Positions 26,275 to 36,351 are shown, numbered from the stretch's first letter. The stretch is 57,738 nucleotides of DNA from Bryobacterales bacterium (GCA_020854055.1 JADZGD010000066.1:1-57738); one strand, 5' to 3'. Numbers and translations: made by a program. The notes: a model not told the origin generated them from the sequence alone.

Positions 26275-28551
26275 GTGGAGGGTGCGATCGTGAAGAAGGG
26301 AATTACCATTCCGGTCAGCGGGATGACCTGCGCCGCCTGCCAGTCTTTCGTGCAGAGGACGCTCGAAAAGCAGATGGGAGTAGAGAGCGCTTCGGTCAAC
26401 CTGATGATGAACAACGCGACCATCGAGTACGATCCGTCCTCCACGTCACCCGAGCGGCTGGTAGACGCCATTCGTGATACCGGCTACGGCGCTGAGCTTC
26501 CAGCGGCCGGCGCTACCGCATTTGAGGAAGAAGAGGCCCGGCAACGCCGGCAGATCGCGGAATTTCGCTCGCTTCGCCACAAAGCCATCATTAGCTTCGT
26601 CACCGCGCTGGTGATGATGGCCGCCTCCATGCCGCTGATGACCGCTCATGGCGCGGACCCGCTGATGCGCCTGGTGATGCACCGGTTCTCGCCTCCCATG
26701 GAGGCTGCATTCCCGTGGCTTTACGCCATAAATCGGCACATGTTGTCGGTGCTGCTGCTGGCGGCCACTACCGCCATCGTGTTCTGGCCGGGGAGGCACT
26801 TCTATACCAAGGCCTGGTCGGCCTTGTGCCACGGCACCACGGACATGAATACGCTGGTTGCTCTTGGCACGGGAACCGCTTACCTATACTCGGCAGCGGT
26901 TACCCTTGCGCCCGGCCTGTTCATCTCGCACGGGTTGGCTCCCGATGTCTATTACGAGGCCGTGGTGACGATTATCGCGCTGGTGCTGGTGGGCAATGCC
27001 ATGGAAAGCCGCGCTAAGGCTCAGACCTCGGCGGCGCTGCGCAAGCTGATCAGCCTGCAGCCCAAGACGGCGCACATTGTTCGCGACAACTCTGAAATCG
27101 ACGTGCCGGTTGAGGATCTGTTGACCGGCGACGTTCTGGTCGTTCGCCCCGGCGAGCGGATTCCCGTCGATGGCGAAATTGTCGATGGATCGAGCGCCGT
27201 TGACGAGTCCATGCTCACCGGCGAGCCCCTGCCGGTGGAGAAGGTTCCCGGCAATCCAGTGATCGGCGGCACCATCAACCGGACCGGCAGCTTCCGGTAC
27301 CGGGCTACCGCCCTGGGTGATGACAGTGTGCTGGCGAACATCGTGCGGCTGATGCGTGCCGCTCAGATTTCACGCGCGCCCATTCAGAACCTGGCCGACC
27401 GCGTCAGCGCCGTTTTCGTTCCATCGGTGTTACTGATTGCGCTGGCCACCTTCGGCGCCTGGATGCTGTTTTCGCCGGATTCCAGCATCTTTCAGGGCGC
27501 CGGAGCGGCCGTGGCTGTGCTCATCATCGCTTGCCCATGCGCCATGGGGCTGGCCGTTCCGACGGCGGTTATGGTATCCACCGGCAAGGCCGCCGAGATG
27601 GGGATTCTCATCAAGGGAGGGGAAGCGCTGGAGCGTGCCGCCGCCATCAACACGGTTGTGCTCGACAAAACAGGCACCGTTACGGAGGGACGGCCTTCGG
27701 TGACCGACGTGATCGGAAGCGATGAGGCCTTCCGGCTGGCCGCCGCGCTGGAGTCACGGTCCGAGCATCCTCTGGCGGCGGCCATCGTCGAAGCGGCCGG
27801 GGGACCCTTCCCGCCGGTCACTGAATTCGAAGCTCGCGCCGGAATGGGAGCCACCGGCATCGTCGATTCCCGCCGTGTAACCGTCGGCAGCGGCCGTCTG
27901 GTCGAACCCGGCGCGGAACTACGAACCGCCGCCGAAAAGCTCGCCGGGGAGGGCAAGACGGTGGTCTACGTCTCGGTGGATGGCCAGCCCGCCGCTGTCA
28001 TCGGCATCCGCGACGCGGTGCGTGCCGGTTCGCGAGAAGCCGTGGCCGCCCTGGGAAGGCTCGGTGACCAGGTGGTTCTGCTCACTGGCGATCAGGAAGC
28101 CGCCGCCCGGGTGGTGGCTCGCGAGGTGGGGATCGAAACCGTCCAGGCGGGTCTGCTTCCGCGAGACAAAGTGGACGAGGTGAAGAAGCTCCAGTCGGCA
28201 GGCCGCGCGGTCGCCATGATCGGCGATGGAATTAACGACGCCCCGGCGCTCGCCCAGGCCGACGTCGGCATCGCCATCGGCACGGGTACCGACATTGCCG
28301 TAGAGGCGGCCGATCTCACGCTGATGCGCAGCGATCTGCGCGCCGCCGTCCAGGCCTTGCACCTGGCGCGGCGGACCATGCGGGTGATGAAACAAAACCT
28401 GTTTTGGGCGTTCTTGTACAACGTAATCGCGATTCCGGTGGCTGCGTTCGGGCTGCTGAGCCCAATTCTTGCCAGCGGAGCCATGGCCATGAGTTCGGTT
28501 TCCGTGGTCGCCAACAGCCTGCGCTTGCGGAGGGGCCGGTATGGACGATAA
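26275..28551 (+). CDS. copA: Cu(I)-exporting P1B-type ATPase
   Basis: 758 residues from GTG 26275, immediately after copZ; GTG 26290 is the alternative. One N-terminal HMA domain (GMTCAAC, Cys19/Cys22). Membrane helices lead to the actuator TGE (315-317), the transport motif CPC (420-422), the phosphorylation site DKTGT (Asp464), an SEHPLA motif, and [18 protein letters not shown]. The CPC site and the HMA domain support Cu(I)/Ag(I) specificity. It pumps copper out of the cytoplasm. A His/Met-bearing loop between the first helices (about 120-155) could contact metal. The 3' end overlaps csoR by 11 bp. Confidence 0.95.
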   Translation: MEGAIVKKGITIPVSGMTCAACQSFVQRTLEKQMGVESASVNLMMNNATIEYDPSSTSPERLVDAIRDTGYGAELPAAGATAFEEEEARQRRQIAEFRSLRHKAIISFVTALVMMAASMPLMTAHGADPLMRLVMHRFSPPMEAAFPWLYAINRHMLSVLLLAATTAIVFWPGRHFYTKAWSALCHGTTDMNTLVALGTGTAYLYSAAVTLAPGLFISHGLAPDVYYEAVVTIIALVLVGNAMESRAKAQTSAALRKLISLQPKTAHIVRDNSEIDVPVEDLLTGDVLVVRPGERIPVDGEIVDGSSAVDESMLTGEPLPVEKVPGNPVIGGTINRTGSFRYRATALGDDSVLANIVRLMRAAQISRAPIQNLADRVSAVFVPSVLLIALATFGAWMLFSPDSSIFQGAGAAVAVLIIACPCAMGLAVPTAVMVSTGKAAEMGILIKGGEALERAAAINTVVLDKTGTVTEGRPSVTDVIGSDEAFRLAAALESRSEHPLAAAIVEAAGGPFPPVTEFEARAGMGATGIVDSRRVTVGSGRLVEPGAELRTAAEKLAGEGKTVVYVSVDGQPAAVIGIRDAVRAGSREAVAALGRLGDQVVLLTGDQEAAARVVAREVGIETVQAGLLPRDKVDEVKKLQSAGRAVAMIGDGINDAPALAQADVGIAIGTGTDIAVEAADLTLMRSDLRAAVQALHLARRTMRVMKQNLFWAFLYNVIAIPVAAFGLLSPILASGAMAMSSVSVVANSLRLRRGRYGR

Positions 28552-28810
28552 AGAGGCGGTACTCAATCGCCTGAAGCGGATTGAAGGCCAGGTCCGGGGC
28601 CTGCACAGGATGGTGGACGAGGAGCGCTATTGCCCCGATATCCTGGTCCAGATATCGAGTGTTCAAGAGGCGCTGCGCGCCGTGGGCCGGAAGCTGATGC
28701 ACAACCACCTGCGCCACTGCGCCACCACCGCCATCCGCTCGGAAGACTCACACGCGGCCGAGGCCATGTACGAAGAACTGCTGGAGCTCATTTACAAGCA
28801 TGCGCGGTGA
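28541..28810 (+). CDS. csoR: CsoR-family copper-sensing repressor
   Basis: 89 residues, all-helical, with [27 protein letters not shown]. Cys31, His56 and Cys60 have the spacing of the Cys-His-Cys copper site of CsoR (Cys36, His61, Cys65 in M. tuberculosis), which separates it from FrmR/RcnR types. Copper binding should release it from operators such as the one at 26012. It overlaps the copA end by 11 bp, consistent with one copZ-copA-csoR transcript. It also overlaps the convergent lipA by 23 bp. Confidence 0.9.
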   Translation: MDDKEAVLNRLKRIEGQVRGLHRMVDEERYCPDILVQISSVQEALRAVGRKLMHNHLRHCATTAIRSEDSHAAEAMYEELLELIYKHAR

Positions 28811-29678
28811 GTGTGATGCCGGCTTCGTCGGCGTGGTAGCTGCTGCGCACCAGCGGGCCGGCTTCCACGTGGGCGAAGCCCATTTCCGCTCCCCGGCGCT
28901 TATATTCCGCAAACTCATCCACCGGAATGTAGCGCAGAACCGGCAGGTGTTTCGGTGAGGGGCGGAGGTACTGTCCCAGGGTGAGAATATCCACCTTGTG
29001 CGCCGCCAGGTCGCGCATCACCTGGAGAACCTCTTCCATCGTCTCGCCAAGGCCCAGCATCAGCCCCGATTTTGCCGGAATCCCGGGACATGCCTGCTTG
29101 GCGTACTCCAGAATATCCAGCGACCGCTCGTAGCGCGCTCCCAGCCGGACCTGCCGGTACAGCCGGGGCACCGTTTCGGTGTTATGGTTGAGCACATCCG
29201 GCCGCGCGTCCAACACCAGGTCCATGGCGGCGTGCGAGCCCTGAAAATCGGGTATCAACACCTCCACTTTGCACTCGGGCAGCCGCTCGCGAATGGCCCG
29301 GATGGTCATCGCGAATAATTCCGCTCCGCCGTCCTTGCGGTCGTCGCGATTGACACTGGTGATGACGGCATACTTCAGTCCCAGGGCCTGTACCGCCTCG
29401 GCCACCCGCGCCGGTTCGTCGTAGTCGACTGTCAGCGGCGCCCCCTTTTTGACGGCGCAGAAGCCGCATCGCCGGGTGCACACGTTGCCGAGAATCATGA
29501 ACGTGGCGGTGCGGCGGTTCCAGCACTCACCCACGTTGGGGCAGGCGGCGCTCTCACACACGGTGTGCAACCGCAACCGGTCCACCAGGGCCTTCAACTC
29601 ACGATAGTTTTCGCCTGCCGGCGCCGGAGCGCGCAGCCACTTCGGGCGTTGCGGAGTCGGATCAATGGAAACCAGCAC
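28788..29678 (-). CDS. lipA: Lipoyl synthase (second copy)
   Basis: 296 residues from GTG 29678, 34 bp after the TPR gene stop. Both cluster sites are complete: Cys41, 46, 52 and Cys67, 71, 74, with SGLMLGLGET and the C-terminal RSSYHADE. It is clearly homologous to, but diverged from, the copy at 8205 (roughly half the residues shared by eye). The N-terminus (SIDPTPQRPKWLRAPAPAGENY) is the more typical LipA start, so this may be the main enzyme. No lipB neighbour. The two copies could serve different lipoyl proteins or conditions. Confidence 0.92.
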   Translation of the reverse strand: MLVSIDPTPQRPKWLRAPAPAGENYRELKALVDRLRLHTVCESAACPNVGECWNRRTATFMILGNVCTRRCGFCAVKKGAPLTVDYDEPARVAEAVQALGLKYAVITSVNRDDRKDGGAELFAMTIRAIRERLPECKVEVLIPDFQGSHAAMDLVLDARPDVLNHNTETVPRLYRQVRLGARYERSLDILEYAKQACPGIPAKSGLMLGLGETMEEVLQVMRDLAAHKVDILTLGQYLRPSPKHLPVLRYIPVDEFAEYKRRGAEMGFAHVEAGPLVRSSYHADEAGITLTAHACK

Positions 29679-29712
29679 TGCCTGTATTTTACCTGACCCA
29701 ACAGTGCGCGGG

Positions 29713-32700
29713 TCACGGGATCGCGTCGATGACGTCGCCTCGAAGTTCCAGGCGTGGAAGAATCGCATCGGGCTCGGTGGTGACGGCTTCCTTCAGTAGC
29801 TTCTTCGCTTCGGCCGGATTTCCATTCCGCTTGGCCACCAGGGCCATCAGGTAGCCTGCTTCGACGCGGTGTAACGGCTTAGGTGAATCCAGTTCGCTTT
29901 GAGCGAAGTGAACGAAGCGAGGCTGCAGTTTGTCGGCCTCCGCCTTGCGGCCAAGCCGGTCAAGTGCAAGAACGACGTGGAAGTTCTCGCTGCTCCAGCT
30001 ATCGCGGTCTCCCGACAGGCTGCCACGGCCGGCGATGGCCTGTTCGTAGGCTTCGTTCGCCTCCGCCCTCTTGCCCTCGGCTTCCAGCGAACGGCCCACC
30101 AGATAAGACACCCGTGGCGACGTCTGGGAGGCGAAGTCATCAACGCCAAGCGAGGCAGGCGGCTTCAGCGCTGAGCGGAAGATGCGTACGGCCCCGGCGT
30201 AATCGCCCTTGTGGAATGCCGCCGCGCCAAGCGCCAACTGCATTGCGCGGTACTTGTCCCGCAGGCTATAGACCCGGTGACGCGGTTGGAATTTGTGGAT
30301 GGCGAAAATCTTTTCCGCCTCGCCGTAGCTGCCTTTCAACAGGTTGGCTCCGATGATCTGCTCGGCCAGGTTGTCATCTCCCCGCGCGTTCTCGAAGGCT
30401 TTGTGAAGCAGCGCGATTTGCGCGTCCAGGCGCCCGGCGCGGGCGTAAAGTTCGCTTAGGTTATTGACGGTCCGGATATCGGACGGCTTCAACGCGATGG
30501 CCTTTTCCAGTTGCGCAACTGCTTTGTCGATGCCCCGGTTCTGATCGGCGTAGGCCAACCCCAGGGTGCGGCGAATGCCGAAATCATCGGGACTGATTCG
30601 AACGGCGGCTTCGAGTTCGCCGATGGCGGCATCGGGCTGGTTGAGATAGTAGTGAAGGCAAGCCAGGTAGAACCGGGCAACGGGATCCCGAGGATCCTTT
30701 TTCGCCGCCCATTCGAGTGCCGGAAGGCTCTCTTCGCGGTAAGGAAAGCGGTCGATGTTCGGGCGGGCGGCGCGAGCCTTGGCAAGGTAGGTCGCGGCAT
30801 CCGCCTCGGCTCCGCTCCGGGAGAGGCAGTAGGCGAGGACGTAATAGAACTCCGCTGGCGTTCCGAACGGATCGCGGTTGTTCGCACCAACCAGCCTTAG
30901 GATTTTTACGGCGTCCTGCCAGCGGCCGAGGCTGCGGTAAAAGGCGGTGGTTTCGATGGCCTCCTGGCTTTGGCCGCCGAGCAGGTCAAGCAGTTCGTTT
31001 CGGGCATCAACCGCCCCGGTGAGAAGCCATTTCTCAGACTCGGCGAGCGTCGAAGTGGGATCGAGCTTTTCGATGCCGCCGATTTGAGCAAGCGCGTCCG
31101 GGCGGCGGTTCTCCATGCGTGCAACCAGCGCGAGCATGGTCCGGGCGTTGAGATGGTAGCCGTTGACGGCGACAGCCTGCTCGAGGTGTATACGGGCACT
31201 GTCGATCTTGCCGCGCTGGCAGGCGATACGGCCAAGGTTATACTCACGGTCCGCATAGTAGGCGCTGCCGGGCCAGATGTAGTAGAAGTTGCGCTCGGCC
31301 TCGGCTAGGCGGCCGAGTTTCATCTGGGCGGCGGAGAGGTAATAGTAGGCTTCGTCAAGATATGGATCGCGCTCAATCGCCTTCTGCATCTGTCCGATGG
31401 TCTTCGGGTAATCGAAGGAATTAAAGGCGTGAATACCCAACAGTAGATGCGCGCGGGAGTATCCGGGATCGATCGATAGCGCCTTGTTCAGTAACTCGGT
31501 GGCGGGACCGGTCTTGAGTTCCTTGAGCTTCGATTCGGCGGCCAGAACCAGTTCTTCCACGCTCATTCGCTCGGGCGGCTTAGCCGGGCTTTCGAGCGGG
31601 CGGGTGAAGGGCGTGTACTCGATACGGCCGGGGTTGGAATCGGGCCGGGTGTAGTTGACGAGCTCCCGGCCGCTGGCATCGGTGACAACGACAGTCACAT
31701 TCCTCAGTCCCGTGGTGGTGGCGGGAACGGATTGATTGAATGGTCTTGCGGGAGTGAGATCGGCCGAGGTCTGAAGGATGGGACCAGCGGCGGATCGAAC
31801 CGTGATTCCGGCTCCGTGAATCGGGCGGCAGGCGGAAAGGCCGACCTTGACCGCGCCATTTTCGACTTTCAGGTTCAGCGCAACATCGGCTCGCAGCGTA
31901 GAGAGCCCGCCGATGCCCGAAACCGGCATCCAGCGCTCATTCCAGGTGTCGAACTTGTGCGGCTCCACCCATTCATAGTGACCGTCCCAGACCATTCGTC
32001 CGCTCTGAACTTCGACGTAAGGGCCGGCCTTGTCGGTGTAGCCACGCTCATGGACCTTGGAGCTGCGGCCGTAGCCGAAGGTCCACATTTTCATGCCCTG
32101 GACGATGCGGCGGTCGGCGTAGCGGAAGACGCCGTAGTCCGTATCGTGCTGGTAGGCGCCCTGAAAGTCGTCGTAAATGTCGATGCCGAACACGCCGAGC
32201 ATATTCTTGTTGTTGCGGTCCCAGCTATAGTCAACGCCATGGAACAGCGGCCAATCGGCAATTTCGGCGGTAGTGTGGCCGATGGTGCGGGTCATCGGGT
32301 AGAGGAACTCGGTTTTGGGCGTACCGGGAAGCGCCGAACTGATCCAGAACATCTGCGGCATCCGCCCGTCGCGCGCGTTGTAGCAGAAGACCGCCATGTC
32401 GATGGCGGCAACATCGGGATGAAGGGTGGCGGAGAGGTTGACCCGCATGTGGTAGACGGGATCGGACTGGCCGATATAAAGTGAAACGCTGCCGTCGGCC
32501 TGGCGCACGATTCGATGGCCCCAGTAAGGCTCGCCGTGGAGCGTGAGCATGTGCAAGTCGTGCGGACCGGTGAGTTCCATACCCGATTGCTGCCAGCTAC
32601 CGCGCGGATTGTAGCGCGCGGGCTTGATGACGTCGTTGCGGTAGAAGATCTCGCGGTGGCGGAGTTTGTCGTAGACCGAGAAGATGCGGCCGCCGAACTC

Positions 32701-33003
32701 GGGGATGTAGGTTAATTTCAGGTATTCGTTTTCCAACTCGACGGTCTGATAAGTCTGCGGCTTGGGATCGCCCTCCCGCCAACCGGCCAAATAGCTGGTG
32801 AACGGGTACATGCCACCGTTTGAATATCCTTCAAATAACGGTGGTTCGAGATCGCGCCGGGGGTGATCGTAGGTCGGAATGGTAATCGTTCCTCGAGAGA
32901 CACGGACCGGCTCGGAAGCAGTTGCGGGGTTAAAAGAAAAGAAAAATATCAGACAAGCGCCGGCTTTTGAAACTGAAGCGAAGGAAAACGATGGCATAAG
33001 CAA
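29713..33003 (-). CDS. DUF5107 and tetratricopeptide-repeat protein, exported
   Basis: 1096 residues with a signal peptide (LIFFFSFNPATAS). The N-terminal DUF5107 beta-rich domain (about 40-370: FEGYSNGGMYPFTSYLAG, YIPEFGGRIFSVYDKLRHREIFYRN, HGEPYWGHRIV) resembles galactose-mutarotase-like or glycan-binding folds. A short linker (about 370-490) leads to many TPRs through to the C-terminus (LLNKALSIDPGYSRAHLLLG, MQKAIERDPYLDEAYYYLSAAQ, LEKAIALKPSDIRTVNNLSELY). Proteins of this layout usually sit with secreted glycosidases. The protein may bind sugar and scaffold partners in the periplasm; the enzymatic role is unknown. Confidence 0.8.
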   Translation of the reverse strand: MLMPSFSFASVSKAGACLIFFFSFNPATASEPVRVSRGTITIPTYDHPRRDLEPPLFEGYSNGGMYPFTSYLAGWREGDPKPQTYQTVELENEYLKLTYIPEFGGRIFSVYDKLRHREIFYRNDVIKPARYNPRGSWQQSGMELTGPHDLHMLTLHGEPYWGHRIVRQADGSVSLYIGQSDPVYHMRVNLSATLHPDVAAIDMAVFCYNARDGRMPQMFWISSALPGTPKTEFLYPMTRTIGHTTAEIADWPLFHGVDYSWDRNNKNMLGVFGIDIYDDFQGAYQHDTDYGVFRYADRRIVQGMKMWTFGYGRSSKVHERGYTDKAGPYVEVQSGRMVWDGHYEWVEPHKFDTWNERWMPVSGIGGLSTLRADVALNLKVENGAVKVGLSACRPIHGAGITVRSAAGPILQTSADLTPARPFNQSVPATTTGLRNVTVVVTDASGRELVNYTRPDSNPGRIEYTPFTRPLESPAKPPERMSVEELVLAAESKLKELKTGPATELLNKALSIDPGYSRAHLLLGIHAFNSFDYPKTIGQMQKAIERDPYLDEAYYYLSAAQMKLGRLAEAERNFYYIWPGSAYYADREYNLGRIACQRGKIDSARIHLEQAVAVNGYHLNARTMLALVARMENRRPDALAQIGGIEKLDPTSTLAESEKWLLTGAVDARNELLDLLGGQSQEAIETTAFYRSLGRWQDAVKILRLVGANNRDPFGTPAEFYYVLAYCLSRSGAEADAATYLAKARAARPNIDRFPYREESLPALEWAAKKDPRDPVARFYLACLHYYLNQPDAAIGELEAAVRISPDDFGIRRTLGLAYADQNRGIDKAVAQLEKAIALKPSDIRTVNNLSELYARAGRLDAQIALLHKAFENARGDDNLAEQIIGANLLKGSYGEAEKIFAIHKFQPRHRVYSLRDKYRAMQLALGAAAFHKGDYAGAVRIFRSALKPPASLGVDDFASQTSPRVSYLVGRSLEAEGKRAEANEAYEQAIAGRGSLSGDRDSWSSENFHVVLALDRLGRKAEADKLQPRFVHFAQSELDSPKPLHRVEAGYLMALVAKRNGNPAEAKKLLKEAVTTEPDAILPRLELRGDVIDAIP

Positions 33004-33064
33004 TCTCGGATAATTGAGTTTACCCCGGCTCCCATCGGCTTTGCACTAGTGATAGCATCAAGCC

Positions 33065-33505
33065 GTGGCACTCGGCGAATTCACCAGGCAACTCGCGCAG
33101 CAGGCGCTTCCGAACCCGGTAAGGGGCGTACTCGATGCACTGCGCCCCGGAGATCTGGGTGGCATTGTGGATGCCATACGCGGGCCGAAACCGGCGCCCC
33201 CGGCGGCGGGAGAGCAGACGGGTGCGGTGCTGCTGGGCCAGATTCAGGCGATGCAGAAGGCGTTGAAGGACGACGAGGAGCTGTTGGTCCTGTTCCAGTC
33301 GGGCGCCGACGTGGTACGGGTGCTCGAGTTCTTTGTGCCGTCCTGGAACGTATTCGTAATGAGCGGGATCGACACCGAGAAGAACCTGACGCGCGCCGTC
33401 GCCGTGGCCGATACCTTGCAACTGGTGTGTAAGGTGATGAAAGTTGCGGCTGAGGCCAAGCCCGTGCGAGTGGGTTTCGTGATTCCGAAGCCCAGGCAGG
33501 AATAG
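33065..33505 (+). CDS. Conserved small hypothetical protein
   Basis: 146 residues from GTG 33065; weak ribosome site. No family recognised. The first 55 residues are basic and proline-rich (LAQQALPNPVRGVLDAL, GPKPAPPAAG), followed by an amphipathic helical stretch (LLGQIQAMQKALKDDEELLVLF) and a C-terminal part with FFVPSWNVFVMSG and a basic tail. No signal peptide or membrane segment. Divergent from the TPR gene (61 bp gap) and convergent with the metal-site-less amidohydrolase gene, separated by 20 bp. Confidence 0.5.
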   Translation: MALGEFTRQLAQQALPNPVRGVLDALRPGDLGGIVDAIRGPKPAPPAAGEQTGAVLLGQIQAMQKALKDDEELLVLFQSGADVVRVLEFFVPSWNVFVMSGIDTEKNLTRAVAVADTLQLVCKVMKVAAEAKPVRVGFVIPKPRQE

Positions 33506-33525
33506 CTGTCCGGGCTCCGGCGGAG

Positions 33526-34299
33526 CTACATGCCCAACAGACGCATGGCATTCCCCGTGGTGAGCTTCTGTTTCGCTTGCGCGGTGAGGTTCAGCAGGTC
33601 GAGTTTCGTGATGGCCGGATCCGGGTAGTGAAACGGCATCCCGGTACCGAAGATAATCCGGTCCTCACCCAGGGTCTCGATCAGCCGGCCGAATTCGTTT
33701 TCAAATTCGGATCGTAGCAACGAGATCTCGATGGAGTAGTTGCCGGGCAGGCCGGGTTGGCGGCGGCCCAGTGCGGAACCCAGGTATCCCGAACCGTTCA
33801 TCAAAACGAAATGCGCCTCGGGAACGGCGGCGGCAAGCGACGCGATTTCTGTTTTGTCGACGTCGGGAATATCAACCAGGGTGCTCTGCTGGCGGCGATC
33901 CTCCACGCGCAATGGAATGGTAACCACCATCTTCCGGGCGGCCGCGGCGCGTACCAACGCCAGGCACTCCGGATCCGTGAGACGGTACTGGTGCCAGCGG
34001 GGATAGAGGCGGAGACCGCGCGCTCCGTGCTGTTCGTGCGAACTCTTCAGATCGTCCTGCCAGCCGGCATAGCCGGGATTGAGCACGATGAAGGGGATGA
34101 GACGATCCTGGTGGCTGGCGATCTGACGGAAAACGTCTTCGTTGCCCGCATGCACGTTGCGGTAGGTGATCGAAGCGGCGCTCGAAACGCAGGCTTTCGA
34201 GATACCCTTGCGGTCCATCAACCGGAGCAGATCGGCGGCGGTGTTGTAGCGCAGGGGCCGGAAGGCGAAGTGCCCGAGGTAGGCATTAATGTCGATCAT
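33526..34299 (-). CDS. Amidohydrolase-fold protein lacking metal ligands
   Basis: 257 residues from ATG 34299, overlapping the stop of the upstream amidohydrolase (ATGA). Amidohydrolase_2 barrel (IPFIVLNPGYAGW, GARGLRLYPRWHQYR, FVLMNGSGYLGSALG, EDRIIFGTGMPFHYPD). The HxH of the metal site is Asn5-Ala-Tyr7 (INAYLG), and the aspartate in FGxD is Gly220, so zinc chemistry is unlikely. It may be a non-catalytic partner of the upstream enzyme. Only one histidine-rich region remains, of doubtful relevance. Confidence 0.65.
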   Translation of the reverse strand: MIDINAYLGHFAFRPLRYNTAADLLRLMDRKGISKACVSSAASITYRNVHAGNEDVFRQIASHQDRLIPFIVLNPGYAGWQDDLKSSHEQHGARGLRLYPRWHQYRLTDPECLALVRAAAARKMVVTIPLRVEDRRQQSTLVDIPDVDKTEIASLAAAVPEAHFVLMNGSGYLGSALGRRQPGLPGNYSIEISLLRSEFENEFGRLIETLGEDRIIFGTGMPFHYPDPAITKLDLLNLTAQAKQKLTTGNAMRLLGM

Positions 34300-35156
34300 G
34301 CGCGGCCTCCCCGGGCGAGAATCTGCTGCATGTTCTCTCCCATGATTTTGCGGCGCGACGCGTCGTCGATCTCGGCGGAGCGCATCCGGCCGACGCTGGC
34401 GGTCAGCGAGGTATCGCAGGCGAACAATAGCCGGCTGGCGCCGAGAACGCTCACGGCCATTTCCACCACGCCATCGTCGATCACGCTGCCTGAAGTATCC
34501 AGGAATGCCGTGGGCGCGTTGCGCAGCGACTTGATGGTCCACTCCCAGTCGCCGCCTCCGCAGATATGCCCGCAGATGATCATCGCTTCCGGATAGCGGT
34601 TCGCGGCCTCGGCGACGTGGCTTCCGTCGCTGATGCGCGGCTGTGGCGGGGAAAGCCAACTGGTGTGGCCGGCGTGTTGCAGGATGGGCACCTTCAACTC
34701 GATCGCCAGTTCGATGATAGGCCGGACGACGGGTTCGTTGATGCGGTAGTCGTTATATAGCTTGATGCCGATAAAGCCCTCGCCGATGTAGCGGCGGATC
34801 TCTTCCATCGCCTCCGGACCGTAGCCGGGATTGACGATACACTGGCCGAGGACGCGGCCGGGGAAGCGGCGCATCCCCTCGGCCACCCAGCGGTTGGCGT
34901 TTCGGAAGCCTTCGAGAGTCATGGGGTGCTCGGGTGGAACGATGGAGCAGCAGATCTGGTCAATGCCCAGCTTGTCGGCGGCCTCGATGAGTTGCCGGTC
35001 GCGTTCGCTCCAGTTGGCGATGTTGCGGAAGTGAAGGTGGTCGTGCGCGTCGATGACGCGCGCCGGGCGGGCCGCTGCCGTTCCGGAGGCGGTCGCGGCG
35101 GCGGCGCCCGCCCCCAGCAGGAAAGTGCGCCGGTTGAAATCGAGAGAGTTGTTCAT
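34296..35156 (-). CDS. Tat-exported amidohydrolase (Amidohydrolase_2)
   Basis: 286 residues with a twin-arginine leader (NRRTFLLGAGAAAATASG, Arg9-Arg10). The metal site is present: DAHDHLHF (His38, His40), LQHAGH, ICGHICGG and FACDTSLT with the catalytic aspartate. GIKLYNDYRI follows the usual KxY pattern. Members hydrolyse or decarboxylate cyclic or aromatic acids; the substrate is unknown. Translationally coupled to the metal-site-less homologue downstream. Confidence 0.75.
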   Translation of the reverse strand: MNNSLDFNRRTFLLGAGAAAATASGTAAARPARVIDAHDHLHFRNIANWSERDRQLIEAADKLGIDQICCSIVPPEHPMTLEGFRNANRWVAEGMRRFPGRVLGQCIVNPGYGPEAMEEIRRYIGEGFIGIKLYNDYRINEPVVRPIIELAIELKVPILQHAGHTSWLSPPQPRISDGSHVAEAANRYPEAMIICGHICGGGDWEWTIKSLRNAPTAFLDTSGSVIDDGVVEMAVSVLGASRLLFACDTSLTASVGRMRSAEIDDASRRKIMGENMQQILARGGRA

Positions 35157-35238
35157 CGGGCGGCTCCCGGGATTAACCAGTGATCAGAAAACATGAATGC
35201 GTCCTCTTCGTAAACAATATTCCGCCAGTCGAGCAGTT

Positions 35239-36294
35239 TCAAATCGACCCTTCGCCAAGCTGTTCGAGGATCACCCGCTCGAGGCACGCTTCGGGTATCA
35301 GTTGATCGGGATGCCGGGCTGCGGCGGTGGCAAGGGAGCCGGGGTCTTTGAAGCCGGACCCGGTGACCAGGCAGACCACCTTCTCATCGCGAGAGACCAG
35401 GCGCCGGGCGGCGGCCGTGGCAAGGCCGGCAAGCGCCGTTGCGCCGGCCGGCTCGGCGAAGATGCCTTCAAGTTGGAGCAGGGCGCGCTGGGCTTTGAAG
35501 ATCTCGTCGTCGGAGACTTCAAACGCCTGACCGCCGTTCTGGCACAGCAGCTTCAAAGCGCGGGAGGCGTCAATATCGAAGGGAACAGCCAGGCCGCTGA
35601 TCCGCGTGGTGCTTTCCACCGGGCGGATCTCGCCGTCGCCCCGCTTGAATGCGGCGGCCACGGTAGAGCAGCCATGAGGCTGGACCGCATGAACCCGGGC
35701 GGGGGTGGAAGCCAGGCCCCGGGTGACCGCGCAATAGAGACCGCCTCCTCCGACGGGAACGAAGACGTGGGATGGCGGGCCATCGGAAGCCGCCGCCAGT
35801 TCACGCCCCAGACTTTCCACACCAGCCATTCCCACGGGGCAATAGCGGTACGCTGAGACCACAAGCGTAAGATGGCGTCCGGTGGAAAGGCGGCCAAGAG
35901 TATCGAAAACAGCGGATGTCGTGGCGGGCGATTCGGCGAAGCCTTCGACGCGGATGACGTTGGCGCCGTGGGCCTTCATCTGGATCAGTTTGCCCTCCGG
36001 AACCTGGTGATTCACGACGATCGTGCAGGGCAGTTGATAGCGCGCGCAGCAGGCGGCCAGCGACGAACCGGTGTTGCCCGAGGATGTGGCCAGGCAGCCA
36101 CGGATTCCTTCGTTTCCAGGGCGGGCCAATTCCGCGGTAACAAAGCGGTCTTTGTAGGATCCGGAAGGGTTTGTGTTCTCGAGCTTAAACCAGAGGTTGT
36201 GCAAGCCCAGTTCGGGGCCGATGCGGGTGCTGGGAATGAGTGGCGTGTTCCCCTCGCCCATGCCGGTGCGGAGCATAAACGATAGTATACGCAT
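35239..36294 (-). CDS. Threonine synthase-like PLP enzyme
   Basis: 351 residues from ATG 36294; a second in-frame ATG at 36276 gives 345. Fold-type II PLP protein with GEGNTPL, the PLP lysine in NPSGSYKDR (Lys48), SSGNTGSS (71-78) and a glycine-rich VPVGGGGLYCAV. EGIFAEPAGATALAGL also matches threonine synthase. It converts O-phosphohomoserine to threonine or carries out a related beta/gamma-replacement. Its family is clear but isolation from other thr genes leaves the substrate open. The amidohydrolase pair downstream is separated by 82 bp. Confidence 0.75.
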   Translation of the reverse strand: MRILSFMLRTGMGEGNTPLIPSTRIGPELGLHNLWFKLENTNPSGSYKDRFVTAELARPGNEGIRGCLATSSGNTGSSLAACCARYQLPCTIVVNHQVPEGKLIQMKAHGANVIRVEGFAESPATTSAVFDTLGRLSTGRHLTLVVSAYRYCPVGMAGVESLGRELAAASDGPPSHVFVPVGGGGLYCAVTRGLASTPARVHAVQPHGCSTVAAAFKRGDGEIRPVESTTRISGLAVPFDIDASRALKLLCQNGGQAFEVSDDEIFKAQRALLQLEGIFAEPAGATALAGLATAAARRLVSRDEKVVCLVTGSGFKDPGSLATAAARHPDQLIPEACLERVILEQLGEGSI

Positions 36295-36351
36295 GCGAAT
36301 GCCGGATCAGGTCCATCGCACGGCGGGGAGGCGCTGTTAAACTGGGAATTC

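Noticed and set aside
33506..33525. Small hairpin GCTCC-GGC-GGAGC between convergent genes as a terminator
   Set aside because: Five-bp stem with three-base loop and no T-tract; too weak to annotate.
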